A DNA stretch of 24,462 bases from Saccharofermentans sp. (GTDB lineage: Bacteria; Bacillota_A; Clostridia; Saccharofermentanales; Saccharofermentanaceae). Positions 13,141 to 21,239 of the stretch are shown piece by piece. The DNA is taken from contig JAILHX010000052.1 in assembly GCA_024695565.1 (NCBI GenBank), positions 1 to 24,462 on the forward strand, given 5' to 3'. Numbering within the stretch: the first letter of the stretch is position 1; each line of letters opens with the position of its first letter. A program made the translations under genes and the position numbers. The notes under the pieces were generated by a model, which was not told the DNA's origin, made no database searches, and saw only the letters and a list, made by a program, of their open reading frames with translations.

Positions 13141-14694
13141 TTAGCCTTTCCAGTCGATAGTGCCGCTGATAGGGCTTAGGTATGCTTCATCCGTGTCGAC
13201 GACCTCGTAGCGCGTGCCGTCGTACCAGTCGCCAAAGCCCGTCTCGGCGCGGTAGTATTCGCCGGTCTCAGTGTCGTAAACGCGCTCGTAACCGAGGGTC
13301 GCGTCACTGTTCTTCTGGGATGCGACATCGTAGGCGCGGGAGCTGTTCTCCCAAGTGTCCATGATCATGTCGTTGATCTCGTTGGCGGTGTTCATGATGT
13401 ACTCGGAAGTCGCCATGACGCTGTTCCACTGCTGCTGGCGCTGGGTCATGAACGCATCGGTAAACTCGATGGTTCCGAAGCAGTAATCGAGGACCGGCTG
13501 CCAGTCGACGAACTCGCCTTCGGGAGCCGTCTCCATGACGACGTCATAAGGGATCAGGTAGCCGACGTCGACCGTGCCCTGAGTGTAATCGAACATGTTC
13601 TTCTGAACGTAGTATTCGAAGTTCATGAGCGTTACGGAGAAGAGCCCCTCGACCGTCTGTCCGGTGATAGAAGACGTGACCGTTGCATTGAGGACGTCGC
13701 CGCCAAGAACGTTCTGACCGACATTCTCGATGAGGTCAAAACTCGTGTAGTAATAGTAATTGCAGGCGCCTTCGAAGTAGCCCTTTGCAGAGAGCTCGGT
13801 TGCAACCGGCATCAGTGCGAACGGGTTGTCCGCGCCGTAATTATCGACGTACCAGTCGTGAGCTTCGCCGGACTTGATCATGCCCGCATTGTTGAGATTG
13901 AAGTAGAGCATTCTGTCCGGATTGTCGGGATCGTACATGCGGATCGCATAGGAGATGAGATCGACTTCACCCGTGGGGATCAGGCCCGTTGAGACTGCCC
14001 AGCCTTCGGGGATCTGCATCGTGAAGTATCCGGACGGATCTTCGTAAGTCTCGTATGTAATGAGCGACACTTCGGACGGTGTGATCGTGAACGAATCGGT
14101 GTCTTTTACGGTGGTCTCAGTCACATCTCCGGAGCCCGTAGGTTCAGGCGTTCCCGCGCTTCCGACTGTCGCAACAATCCCTGACAGGAACGATTTGAAT
14201 TCGCGGTCGGAATCTTCCGTGACGAGCCATTCGCCGTCGTCGAGGATGAAGTCTAACGTGAACTTGTCTGTCCTATATTCATCTGAATCGGCATCCTTGA
14301 TGTCGTCTATGATGTCATCAAAATCTTCGCGGTCTTCGAAGTCGTAGTCCTCTGCAAAGTATTCTGCGTCAGGATACTTGATCTCGAATTCGACCGAGCC
14401 TTCGCCCTTCTTATCGTTGGTGTCAGACGACTTGACCTTGTAGGTTGCTTCACCCATTACGGCGACGAGAACGTCCTTCTGGTAATCGTAGAGATCGTAT
14501 CCGCTCTCGCTGCCGGAATCGATGAGGCTTGAAGCATCCTTGCCGGCTAAGACCTTCGACATGTAGCTCTCGAACGACTCTTCGATGTCGCCGCTCTCTT
14601 CGCTGTCCTTGCCGCCGGACTTACCCGAACACCCGGCTGCGCCTATAAGAAGCGCCATGGCAGTTAACGCTGCCGTAATCTTGATCGCTTTCAT
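13141..14694 (-). CDS. Lipoprotein of unknown function
   Basis: The protein has 517 residues. The signal peptide ends IGAAGC, with the lipidated Cys at residue 22, followed by a Gly/Ser/Asp/Glu-rich linker. Residues about 38-170 resemble a small NTF2-like or DUF-type accessory domain (ESYMSKVLAGKDASSLIDSG to GEWLVTEDSDREFKSFLSGI). A Thr/Ser/Pro linker and a second, larger domain follow (about 225-420, beginning DPSGYFTMQIPEGWAVST, a PsbP-like opening). The C-terminal 100 residues hold MTQRQQQWNSVMATSEYIMNT and a Tyr-rich YYRAETGFGDWYDG segment. The protein should sit on the outer face of the membrane. Function is unknown. The ATG follows GGAGG by 8 nt. It is monocistronic, and an inverted repeat lies on its promoter. 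Confidence 0.85.
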   Translation of the reverse strand: MKAIKITAALTAMALLIGAAGCSGKSGGKDSEESGDIEESFESYMSKVLAGKDASSLIDSGSESGYDLYDYQKDVLVAVMGEATYKVKSSDTNDKKGEGSVEFEIKYPDAEYFAEDYDFEDREDFDDIIDDIKDADSDEYRTDKFTLDFILDDGEWLVTEDSDREFKSFLSGIVATVGSAGTPEPTGSGDVTETTVKDTDSFTITPSEVSLITYETYEDPSGYFTMQIPEGWAVSTGLIPTGEVDLISYAIRMYDPDNPDRMLYFNLNNAGMIKSGEAHDWYVDNYGADNPFALMPVATELSAKGYFEGACNYYYYTSFDLIENVGQNVLGGDVLNATVTSSITGQTVEGLFSVTLMNFEYYVQKNMFDYTQGTVDVGYLIPYDVVMETAPEGEFVDWQPVLDYCFGTIEFTDAFMTQRQQQWNSVMATSEYIMNTANEINDMIMDTWENSSRAYDVASQKNSDATLGYERVYDTETGEYYRAETGFGDWYDGTRYEVVDTDEAYLSPISGTIDWKG

Positions 14695-14727
14695 ATTTCA
14701 CCTCCGAAAATGATCTCCGGTCACCCG

Positions 14728-14765
14728 TTTGGAAATCTTTATAGTTTGAATGTAAAGTTTCCAAA
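14728..14765 (-). promoter_or_regulatory. Promoter with overlapping inverted repeat, upstream of the lipoprotein gene
   Basis: TTTGGAAA (14728-14735) and TTTCCAAA (14758-14765) form a perfect inverted repeat 30 bp centre to centre, with an inner CTTTA/TAAAG extension. On the minus strand the same stretch supplies a -35-like TTTGGA and a -10-like TATAAA with a 16-bp spacer. A regulator bound here would cover the promoter. The regulator is unknown. Confidence 0.5.
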
Positions 14766-14886
14766 TGCAGTATTCAAGGGGCTTTGGGGTTTCTTTCGAA
14801 TTTGTTTACTCATAGGTCATAGAAAAGAGCATTCGATAAAAGTTAATTCATTTTTGGCGCGCTCGAAAACACTTAGTTTATTGCGT

Positions 14887-14915
14887 TTGCGCTCTTGGTC
14901 AAATCGTGGTATCTT
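14887..14915 (+). promoter_or_regulatory. Predicted promoter of the TetR operon
   Basis: TTGCGC (14887-14892) and TATCTT (14910-14915), with a 17-bp spacer and an extended TGG before the -10. The TetR operator begins at the very next base, so the repressor would sit on the transcription start. Confidence 0.6.
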
Positions 14916-14937
14916 ATTATTGAACGCGTTCAATAAT
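14916..14937 (+). promoter_or_regulatory. TetR operator, perfect 22-bp palindrome
   Basis: The half-site ATTATTGAACG (14916-14926) is followed by its exact reverse complement (14927-14937). It lies between the -10 box and the ribosome site, 10 bp before the tetR start codon. Position and even-centred symmetry are typical for autoregulation by a TetR-family dimer. Confidence 0.8.
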
Positions 14938-14947
14938 CGAGGTCAAC

Positions 14948-15526
14948 ATGCAGAAAGAAGAGAAATTAAACGTAACAAAAGATAAGCTTTTAGACTCGAC
15001 TTTCGCACTCATGGAAGAAGCGGACGACCCGCTCAACGTGACGTCCAGGCAGATTGCCGAGCGCGCCGGAACCAAGCCCTCCATGATCAACTACTGCTTC
15101 GGCTCGCGAGAGAACCTCATATATCAGACGTTCCAAAAACAGTATCTGAGTCTCCTGAACGAGAGAGAGGTTGCTTCGCTCATCGCATCAGACCTCCCTC
15201 CCAAAGAGCTTCTTAAAAAGCTACACTTCGTCGTCGCCAGGTGCCTGGTCCAGAACCCCAAGTTCACCAAGGCGATCACGGGCTTCGTGCTCTTCAACAG
15301 AGACTTAAGCAAAGAGGCGTTCAGCTACGCCTATGTTAAGAAACACTACGCCGGCCGCAGGTCCGACGAAGAATGCCGCCTCATCGCGTACGAACTGTCC
15401 GCCATGATGCAGCTCATCATATATAGGAAAGACGACATCAAGTCGTCCTTCGGCATCGCCCTCGACAACGAAGACGAGCTCCGCCGCTACATCGACATGA
15501 GAATTGATCTGCTGTTAGGTGAATGA
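14948..15526 (+). CDS. TetR-family transcription regulator
   Basis: The protein has 192 residues. The N-terminal helix-turn-helix (about 31-58, VTSRQIAERAGTKPSMINYC then FGSRENLIYQ) is the family signature. The C-terminal helical part, about residues 65-192, should hold the ligand pocket and dimer face and is not assignable to a subfamily. It probably represses its own operon through the 22-bp palindrome at 14916-14937. The gene is followed after one base by the start codon of a PEP-synthase-like enzyme, so the regulator very likely controls that enzyme in response to a small molecule. Confidence 0.92.
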   Translation: MQKEEKLNVTKDKLLDSTFALMEEADDPLNVTSRQIAERAGTKPSMINYCFGSRENLIYQTFQKQYLSLLNEREVASLIASDLPPKELLKKLHFVVARCLVQNPKFTKAITGFVLFNRDLSKEAFSYAYVKKHYAGRRSDEECRLIAYELSAMMQLIIYRKDDIKSSFGIALDNEDELRRYIDMRIDLLLGE

Positions 15527-15527
15527 T

Positions 15528-17852
15528 ATGAGTTATATCTATGAACTGAGATCTCTTCCCTCCGATAAGCTCGCGCCCTCGGGCGGCAAGGCTTCTTCGC
15601 TCTCCCTCATGATGAAGAACCTCAAGATGAATATCCCTTCCGGGTATGTCATTGTGGCTGAAGGTTTTCGAGATGGGAAAATAACAGATGAGGCCGCGTG
15701 CGAATTGGACGAACTGATCGCGCGGTTAAACCCCGGAAAGACTTACGCAGTAAGGTCTTCGGCAATCGGCGAAGACGGCGCGGGCAACTCTTTTGCCGGA
15801 CAATATGAGACCATGACTGACGTCGCAGTTTCTAAGATAAAGGACGCTGTTGAATGCGTTATCGGATCCGCAGACAGCGCGCGCGTTGCCGAGTACAAGG
15901 CGCAGAACAATGCCGAGGGCGAAGGTATCGGCGTTGTCATCCAGGAATTCGTTAAGCCCGATTTTGCAGGCGTCATATTCACCTCCGACGTCATCAGCGG
16001 CAAGGACGACAAGCTCGTCGGAAACTTTGTTCCGGGCGAGGGCGAGAAGCTCGTATCAGGCACCGAGAATGCCGAAGAATTCAGGATCGGCACGCTGAAG
16101 TATTCTTACGAAGGCAGCGCCGAGATCTCCCCGTTCGCGAAAACCCTCCGCAAATACTGCCTCGCGATCCGCACATTCTACGGTGTCCCGATGGACATCG
16201 AGTGGGCGGTCTCAGGCGGCAAAGTCTATATCCTGCAGGCGCGCCCGATCACGACGCTCCGCCGCCTCGATTCCAGGAATTACGACATCAACGGCACGCG
16301 CTCAGGCTGCAAACTTCTCACCAAGACCAACGTCGGTGAGATCTTCATGAAGCCCGTGAGCCCCATGACCTTCAGCGTCTTGGAAAAGATAAACGAGATG
16401 CTCGGCCTCCCTGACTGGCTCGACAACATCTGCGGCCAGGCATACATGAACATCTCCGTGATGTGCTCCATTCAGGTTGCTTTCGGCAAGACGCCCGAGA
16501 AGGCTTATGAGACAGTAAGAGAACTGGTCGGCGAGATCCCCGAAGGCGTTGAAGTTCCCGTCTCGCCGTTCGACAAGAAAGCATTCATGAAGAAGATCCG
16601 CGAACTCCTCTTCCCTAAGAACAAGTCGAAGCTCTCAAAAAAGGAAAAGCACGAGATGGTCGCAGATCTGGGCAAGATTTCCGATGACCTCATCGAAGAA
16701 GTCCGTCGGATCGACAGCAACGAAGCCCTCATGAAGTACTGGGACGACGTGCTCGTCAGGAACTTGAACGACGGCCTCGCATCGATTATGGCTGAGAGCG
16801 GAATGTCCCTGGTGCCCCTATTCGGCACACGCAAAAAGATCGCAAAGATCGCGGGCGAAGACATGGCAGGACGCCTGTGCACAGGATGCGTTGGGATCAT
16901 CGACTGCATGAAGCCGATGCTGCTTCTGGAAGACGTTGCCGAGGGCAGGATGACACGTGCCGAATATGTTGCTCTCTGCGGCCACAGGTGCGCTGATGAG
17001 ATGGAGCTCATGTCGCCGAGGCCTTATGAAGATCCTACGTTCCCCGACGCGCTGCTAGCTGACATGAAGACCGAAGGGTCGCCCCTGCACCAGATGCAGG
17101 CCCGCCAGCAGGCCTCCTATGAAGAAGCGCTCGCCGAGTTCAAGGCAAAGTACCCGTCCAAGAGCAAGTGGATCGACAAAGAGATCGCGAAGTTCATCCA
17201 CGCGAACACCTTCCGCGAAGACATCCGCAGCAAGGGCGTCCGCATCTTCTGCGTCTTCCGCGAATACATCCTTAAGGCCGGCGAATTAAACGGCCTGGGC
17301 AATGATATATTCATGCTGAGTTATTCCGAGATGTTCTCACTTCTTAAGGGCGACAAGTCCTCGCTGGAATTCATCCCCGCGCGTAAAGAGATGTTCGCCA
17401 AATACAATACTTATCCGAGCTTCCCGAACCTCGTCATCGGCAGGTTCGATCCCGACACCTGGCTCGCCGATCCCGCGAGACGTTACGACGTCTTCATGAG
17501 CGACCGCCCTGCTGCTATTGACTCCTCCGATGTTAAGGGTTTTGCCGGCGCAGCCGGAGTCGTAACAGGAACCGTCCGCGTCATCGACGACGTCAGCCGC
17601 ATCGATGAGATCGTTCCCGGCGAGATCCTCGTCACCCGCGCCACAAACGTCGGCTGGACAGTGGCTTTCCACAAGGTGTCCGCCATTGTTACCGATATCG
17701 GCGCTCCCCTGTCCCACGCTGCGATCGTCGCCCGCGAATTCGGAATTCCTGCCGTCGTCGGCTGCCGCAACGCGACAACTGTTCTGAAGACCGGCGACGT
17801 TGTCACTGTTGATGGCGAGAAGGGCACAGTGGTGATCGTTGAGAGCGTGTAA
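15528..17852 (+). CDS. PEP-synthase/rifampin-phosphotransferase-like enzyme
   Basis: The protein has 774 residues. The ATP-grasp domain (about 1-250) has VRSSAIGEDGAGNSFAGQYE, VVIQEFVKPDFAGVIFTSD, PGEGEKLVSG and DIEWAVSGGKVYILQARPIT. A central domain (about 255-650) begins TKTNVGEIFMKPVSPMTFSV. The swivelling phosphohistidine domain is at the C-terminus, with GAPLSHAAIVAREFGIPAVVG (catalytic His about 730). The TIM barrel that binds PEP or pyruvate in true PEP synthase and PPDK is absent, and the order ATP-grasp, central, His domain is that of rifampin phosphotransferase. The reaction should move phosphate from ATP through the histidine to an acceptor, which is not known. The ATG at 15528 follows AGGTGA; a GTG at 15519 is the alternative. 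Control by the TetR upstream fits a drug- or metabolite-induced enzyme. Confidence 0.85.
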   Translation: MSYIYELRSLPSDKLAPSGGKASSLSLMMKNLKMNIPSGYVIVAEGFRDGKITDEAACELDELIARLNPGKTYAVRSSAIGEDGAGNSFAGQYETMTDVAVSKIKDAVECVIGSADSARVAEYKAQNNAEGEGIGVVIQEFVKPDFAGVIFTSDVISGKDDKLVGNFVPGEGEKLVSGTENAEEFRIGTLKYSYEGSAEISPFAKTLRKYCLAIRTFYGVPMDIEWAVSGGKVYILQARPITTLRRLDSRNYDINGTRSGCKLLTKTNVGEIFMKPVSPMTFSVLEKINEMLGLPDWLDNICGQAYMNISVMCSIQVAFGKTPEKAYETVRELVGEIPEGVEVPVSPFDKKAFMKKIRELLFPKNKSKLSKKEKHEMVADLGKISDDLIEEVRRIDSNEALMKYWDDVLVRNLNDGLASIMAESGMSLVPLFGTRKKIAKIAGEDMAGRLCTGCVGIIDCMKPMLLLEDVAEGRMTRAEYVALCGHRCADEMELMSPRPYEDPTFPDALLADMKTEGSPLHQMQARQQASYEEALAEFKAKYPSKSKWIDKEIAKFIHANTFREDIRSKGVRIFCVFREYILKAGELNGLGNDIFMLSYSEMFSLLKGDKSSLEFIPARKEMFAKYNTYPSFPNLVIGRFDPDTWLADPARRYDVFMSDRPAAIDSSDVKGFAGAAGVVTGTVRVIDDVSRIDEIVPGEILVTRATNVGWTVAFHKVSAIVTDIGAPLSHAAIVAREFGIPAVVGCRNATTVLKTGDVVTVDGEKGTVVIVESV

Positions 17853-17870
17853 TGCCTCCGAGGGCAGGCC

Positions 17871-17959
17871 GTTAACGAAAGCCTCTGTTTTTGGGAGTTT
17901 TCGTTAACTGTAACAATGTGAAATTAACGAAAAGTCTCGATTTTCGAGGTCTTCGTTAA
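17871..17959. repeat. Pair of long inverted repeats after the PEP-synthase-like gene
   Basis: Unit 1 (17871-17908) opens GTTAACGAAA and closes TTTCGTTAAC. Unit 2 (17924-17959) opens TTAACGAA and closes TTCGTTAA, with an inner CTCGA/TCGAG stem. The two share the outer arm and start 53 bp apart. Either could end the upstream operon, although neither has a clean U-tract. Confidence 0.7.
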
Positions 17960-18038
17960 CGCGTGTATCGAAAACGCCGGCAAAACCCCCGAATTCGATA
18001 CCCTCCCCCGCCCTCGCGCGACAAAAACGCATTTGTGT

Positions 18039-18047
18039 TACTATATT
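18039..18047 (+). promoter_or_regulatory. Predicted -10 region for the TIR gene
   Basis: TACTAT (18039-18044), preceded by TG as an extended -10, and overlapping TATATT (18042-18047). No convincing -35 is seen. An AAGGGG ribosome site (18065-18070) lies 7 nt before the ATG at 18078. Confidence 0.45.
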
Positions 18048-18077
18048 TAAGTCAAAGTAAGAATAAGGGGTTCTCAC

Positions 18078-21000
18078 ATGATTGATTTTTATAATGCGTT
18101 TATCTCATACAAGCACGCAAAACTCGATTCGGAGATCGCTGAGCACGTTCAGAAGAAGCTCGAGCATTTCCATGTTCCGCACAATCTGAAGAAGAAGATC
18201 AAGCACCAGAAGATCACGAGGATCTTCAGGGATAAGGACGAGCTGCCGATCACAAGCGACCTGACGGAGACGATTACCGATGCGCTGCAAAAGGCGGAGT
18301 ACCTGATCGTTATCTGCTCGAAGAACACGAAGGAGTCGGTATGGGTCAAGCGCGAGATCAACACGTTCCTCAAGACGCATACTAAGGACCAGGTACTGAC
18401 CGTTCTTTGCGACGGCGAGCCGGAAGAGGTCATTCCCGAGGAACTGCTTTCCGAAGTAAAAGAGTACGTTGACGCGAACGGCGTGCTGCACAGGATCCGG
18501 GTGCCGAAGGAGCCGCTGTCCTGCGACTACAGAATGAAGAAGTCAAAGGCGGACAGAGAGGAGCTTCCGAGACTGGCATCTGCACTGCTGGGCTGCTCTT
18601 ACGATGAGCTCCAGAGAAGAAGAAGACAGTACAGGATCAGACGTGCGGCGATCGTCGTTGCGGCTGTGTTTGCGGCGCTGGTTGCTTTCGGAAGCTATAT
18701 GTCTTACAGCTGGAAGAAGATCGATGAGAGCTACATTGAATCGCTCAGGAGCAGGTCCATGTATCTGGCGAATGAGTCGAGGCAGCTGCTCGAGGAAGGC
18801 AAGAGAGCCGATGCGATACTGCTTGCGCTTGCGGCGCTTCCGCAGGATGGCAATGACAAGATGCCTGAGACGGCTGAGGCGGTGCGTGCGCTTACGGATG
18901 CAACGGGTGCATATGAGGCAGCCAAGGGCAATCTCTACTATGAGGCAACCTGGAATTACAAGACAAAGAACATCGTCACCCGGGTGATCCAGTCTGATGA
19001 GAAGGTTTATCTGGCTGCGCTTGATCTGGTCGGCACAGTTTATTGCTGGGACTTAAGAACGCATGAAGAGCTTTTCGAGATTGCGCTTGATAAGAAACCT
19101 GAGAATATCCTGTTCATGGGAGAAGAGTCCCTGCTCATCGTGCTTAACGACGGCGTTGAGGCATATAACATCCCGACAGGTTCACTCATGTGGGAATATG
19201 AATTCAGTTCGTCGTTTACGCGGGAAGATGATGTTTATTATGTGGATAATTCCGTGTATTTCGATGACACTCAGGGAAGCGTGGTAAAACTGTCTGCCAG
19301 AGACGGTTCCGTTCAGGAATCATATCAGGTATTAGAAAAGTCATATGTCGCTGCCATTTCTTGTCTGGCAATATCTCCGGACGGAACAAAGATCTCTTTC
19401 ACAGACGGTTTTGCTTTTGGCAATGGTTTTGAGGTGCACGTTTATGATACTGTGACCGGTACAGATACCGTGGCTCAACTTGAAGCTTATGGAGTCTCCG
19501 ATATCAGGTTCATCGACAATGACCGCCTATGCGTAATAGGCAATGCCGGGGACTCGCTGTCTTCGGCCGATTACGGTGACAACATGTCATATCTGCAGTC
19601 GGCATATAAGAACTTCTATTGCTTTGACAGCTCGATGAATCTGCTCTGGGAAAATGAACTTGTATATAATGACGTCTCCTCAGGTTATGACATATTCTAT
19701 CTGCCTGCCAGAGATGCTGTCGTTCTCTATATCGGAAACACTGCCGTCATCTGCGATGCTGCAACCGGAGTGATCTCCAATACTTACAGGACCGGGACTT
19801 CGATCGTCACCGTAGACGACTGGAACAACAACGCCCTGCCCGAATTTGTATGCAAGGGCGGAGAATATCTGCTCGCGATCAACGACAACGAAGATGATAT
19901 GGCGTGCATCAATGTCTCTGATTCTGATATCGCATTCGGAATGATCGGCGAGACGATCCTTCAGGTTCCTGAAGACGGCAGTGACATTATTGCTTACGAT
20001 CACAATGTCCGTGACACTGCATTTGAGTTTGTTGACAATGATTATATTGTCGGTTCTTCTTTCCAGGTCAGCTGCGCCGATGATGAATTCCTTGTTATCG
20101 CGGCAAGAGTAGGCGACACCAGCGATATGCGCATAACCGTTATCGATCCGTACACGGGCGAACTCATTTTCACAAAAGACATCCCTGATGTCACACTGTA
20201 TCTGACTACCTTTGATATCGAACGCTTAGGTGACTGCTTCTATGTATATGGCGGTGAGGCTATCTATGAGATCGATCCGTATAAGGAGACGGTTGAAACG
20301 CTCGATTTTGAAGTGGATTGGTCAACTACCATATCTCACGGCAAGATCATCACATGTGAATTGACTGAGAATGAGATAACCCTGGAAGTATTTGACATTG
20401 CTGACGATCATACGGATTATGTCTCGGAAGACAATTTCAAAAACCTTGACTGGACAATGCTTGGTTATTGCTATTACACTCCGGAGATCGACACTGTTTT
20501 TATTCCCATGGGATCCCGCTTGTTCGCAGCAGACCTCGAGGCTGAAGAGATCCGTGAGATCGATCTGCCTGATGCGTGGGCAGATAAACAGTACTTTAAT
20601 TTCTGTGCGACAGCTTCAGAAGACGGTTCAAAGATCGTCATAACTGACGGCAACAATGTATTGGTAACAGACGGATCTTACGAAGAGCTGTTCGTAACAC
20701 GCTGCAGTTATACCCGCCGTTTCGGCGTTACTTTCAGAGACAATGTCATGTATCTTGTAGAAGACAATTATCTCTATCTCTACGATGTTGGCACGGGAGA
20801 TGTTTTGGGCATGTATATGGTAACCATTTACGGATCCGGCGAATCAACATTCTACTTCGATGACGAGAGTCATTCGCTGTTCATTCAGACCGGCGATCAG
20901 ATCAGCATTTTCGATACCAATGTATGGGTTGAGACTGCCTGTATCTTAGATGCGTACTGCTATCATCCGGGCTCGCAGAACATCTATCTGTACTCATTTG

Positions 21001-21128
21001 AGAGAACCGGTGAATGCTTCGCCGGATACATCAAGCGTTATACGACTGAAGAGCTGATCGAGAAGGGCAAAGAGCTCCTGGCAGGCCGCGAGCTCGATGA
21101 ACTCACGAGGAGTAAGTACGGTCTGTGA
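18078..21128 (+). CDS. TIR domain, membrane helix and extracytoplasmic beta-propeller protein
   Basis: The protein has 1016 residues. TIR domain (about 1-140): YNAFISYKHAKLDSEIA, BB-loop region RIFRDKDELPI, YLIVICS, then SVWVKREINTF, where Glu93 matches the catalytic glutamate of NAD-cleaving TIRs such as SARM1 (WVHKEI). A basic stretch (RRRRQYRIRR, 180-189) precedes one membrane helix (about 189-209), so the TIR is inside and the rest outside. Residues 215-257 (SLRSRSMYLANESRQLLEEG to LALAALP) are a helical linker often found before WD40 domains. Residues about 275-985 repeat propeller-like blades with D/N-x-x-TG turns (YNIPTG, YDTVTG, CDAATG, IDPYTG, YDVGTG). A role as an outside-sensing TIR effector is inference. 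It is monocistronic with its own terminator. Confidence 0.85.
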   Translation: MIDFYNAFISYKHAKLDSEIAEHVQKKLEHFHVPHNLKKKIKHQKITRIFRDKDELPITSDLTETITDALQKAEYLIVICSKNTKESVWVKREINTFLKTHTKDQVLTVLCDGEPEEVIPEELLSEVKEYVDANGVLHRIRVPKEPLSCDYRMKKSKADREELPRLASALLGCSYDELQRRRRQYRIRRAAIVVAAVFAALVAFGSYMSYSWKKIDESYIESLRSRSMYLANESRQLLEEGKRADAILLALAALPQDGNDKMPETAEAVRALTDATGAYEAAKGNLYYEATWNYKTKNIVTRVIQSDEKVYLAALDLVGTVYCWDLRTHEELFEIALDKKPENILFMGEESLLIVLNDGVEAYNIPTGSLMWEYEFSSSFTREDDVYYVDNSVYFDDTQGSVVKLSARDGSVQESYQVLEKSYVAAISCLAISPDGTKISFTDGFAFGNGFEVHVYDTVTGTDTVAQLEAYGVSDIRFIDNDRLCVIGNAGDSLSSADYGDNMSYLQSAYKNFYCFDSSMNLLWENELVYNDVSSGYDIFYLPARDAVVLYIGNTAVICDAATGVISNTYRTGTSIVTVDDWNNNALPEFVCKGGEYLLAINDNEDDMACINVSDSDIAFGMIGETILQVPEDGSDIIAYDHNVRDTAFEFVDNDYIVGSSFQVSCADDEFLVIAARVGDTSDMRITVIDPYTGELIFTKDIPDVTLYLTTFDIERLGDCFYVYGGEAIYEIDPYKETVETLDFEVDWSTTISHGKIITCELTENEITLEVFDIADDHTDYVSEDNFKNLDWTMLGYCYYTPEIDTVFIPMGSRLFAADLEAEEIREIDLPDAWADKQYFNFCATASEDGSKIVITDGNNVLVTDGSYEELFVTRCSYTRRFGVTFRDNVMYLVEDNYLYLYDVGTGDVLGMYMVTIYGSGESTFYFDDESHSLFIQTGDQISIFDTNVWVETACILDAYCYHPGSQNIYLYSFERTGECFAGYIKRYTTEELIEKGKELLAGRELDELTRSKYGL

Positions 21129-21155
21129 TCTTTTTCGAAGTCTTCGAAAAAAGAT
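21128..21155 (+). terminator. Terminator-like hairpin after the TIR gene
   Basis: ATCTTTTTCGAA (21128-21139) pairs with TTCGAAAAAAGAT (21143-21155) around a 3-nt loop, starting on the last base of the stop codon. It is A+T-rich and lacks a downstream U-tract on the plus strand, so termination strength is uncertain. Confidence 0.5.
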
Positions 21156-21199
21156 TCCCGCCAAGTCCCCGAAAAAGCTTCCGCTAAGTTCTCGAAAAA
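21136..21199 (+). repeat. Three short direct repeats between convergent genes
   Basis: The core AAGTCTTCGAAAAA, AAGTCCCCGAAAAA, AAGTTCTCGAAAAA starts at 21138, 21163 and 21186. The last two copies extend left as CCGCCAAGT and CCGCTAAGT. The first copy is part of the hairpin at 21128-21155. Confidence 0.7.
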
Positions 21200-21205
21200 A
21201 CCGCA

Positions 21206-21239
21206 GATAAAAAAGCAAGCCGTTCATCCGAACGGCTTG
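21206..21239 (-). terminator. Intrinsic terminator of the DHH gene, overlapping its stop codon
   Basis: CAAGCCGTTC (21216-21225) pairs perfectly with GAACGGCTTG (21230-21239). On the minus strand it is followed by CTTTTTTATC. The first arm encodes the last residues (KPFG) and the loop and second arm include the TGA at 21224-21226. Confidence 0.85.

Noticed and set aside
15528..17852. Housekeeping pyruvate phosphate dikinase or PEP synthase
   Set aside because: The PEP/pyruvate-binding TIM barrel that follows the phosphohistidine domain in those enzymes is missing; the histidine domain is C-terminal.
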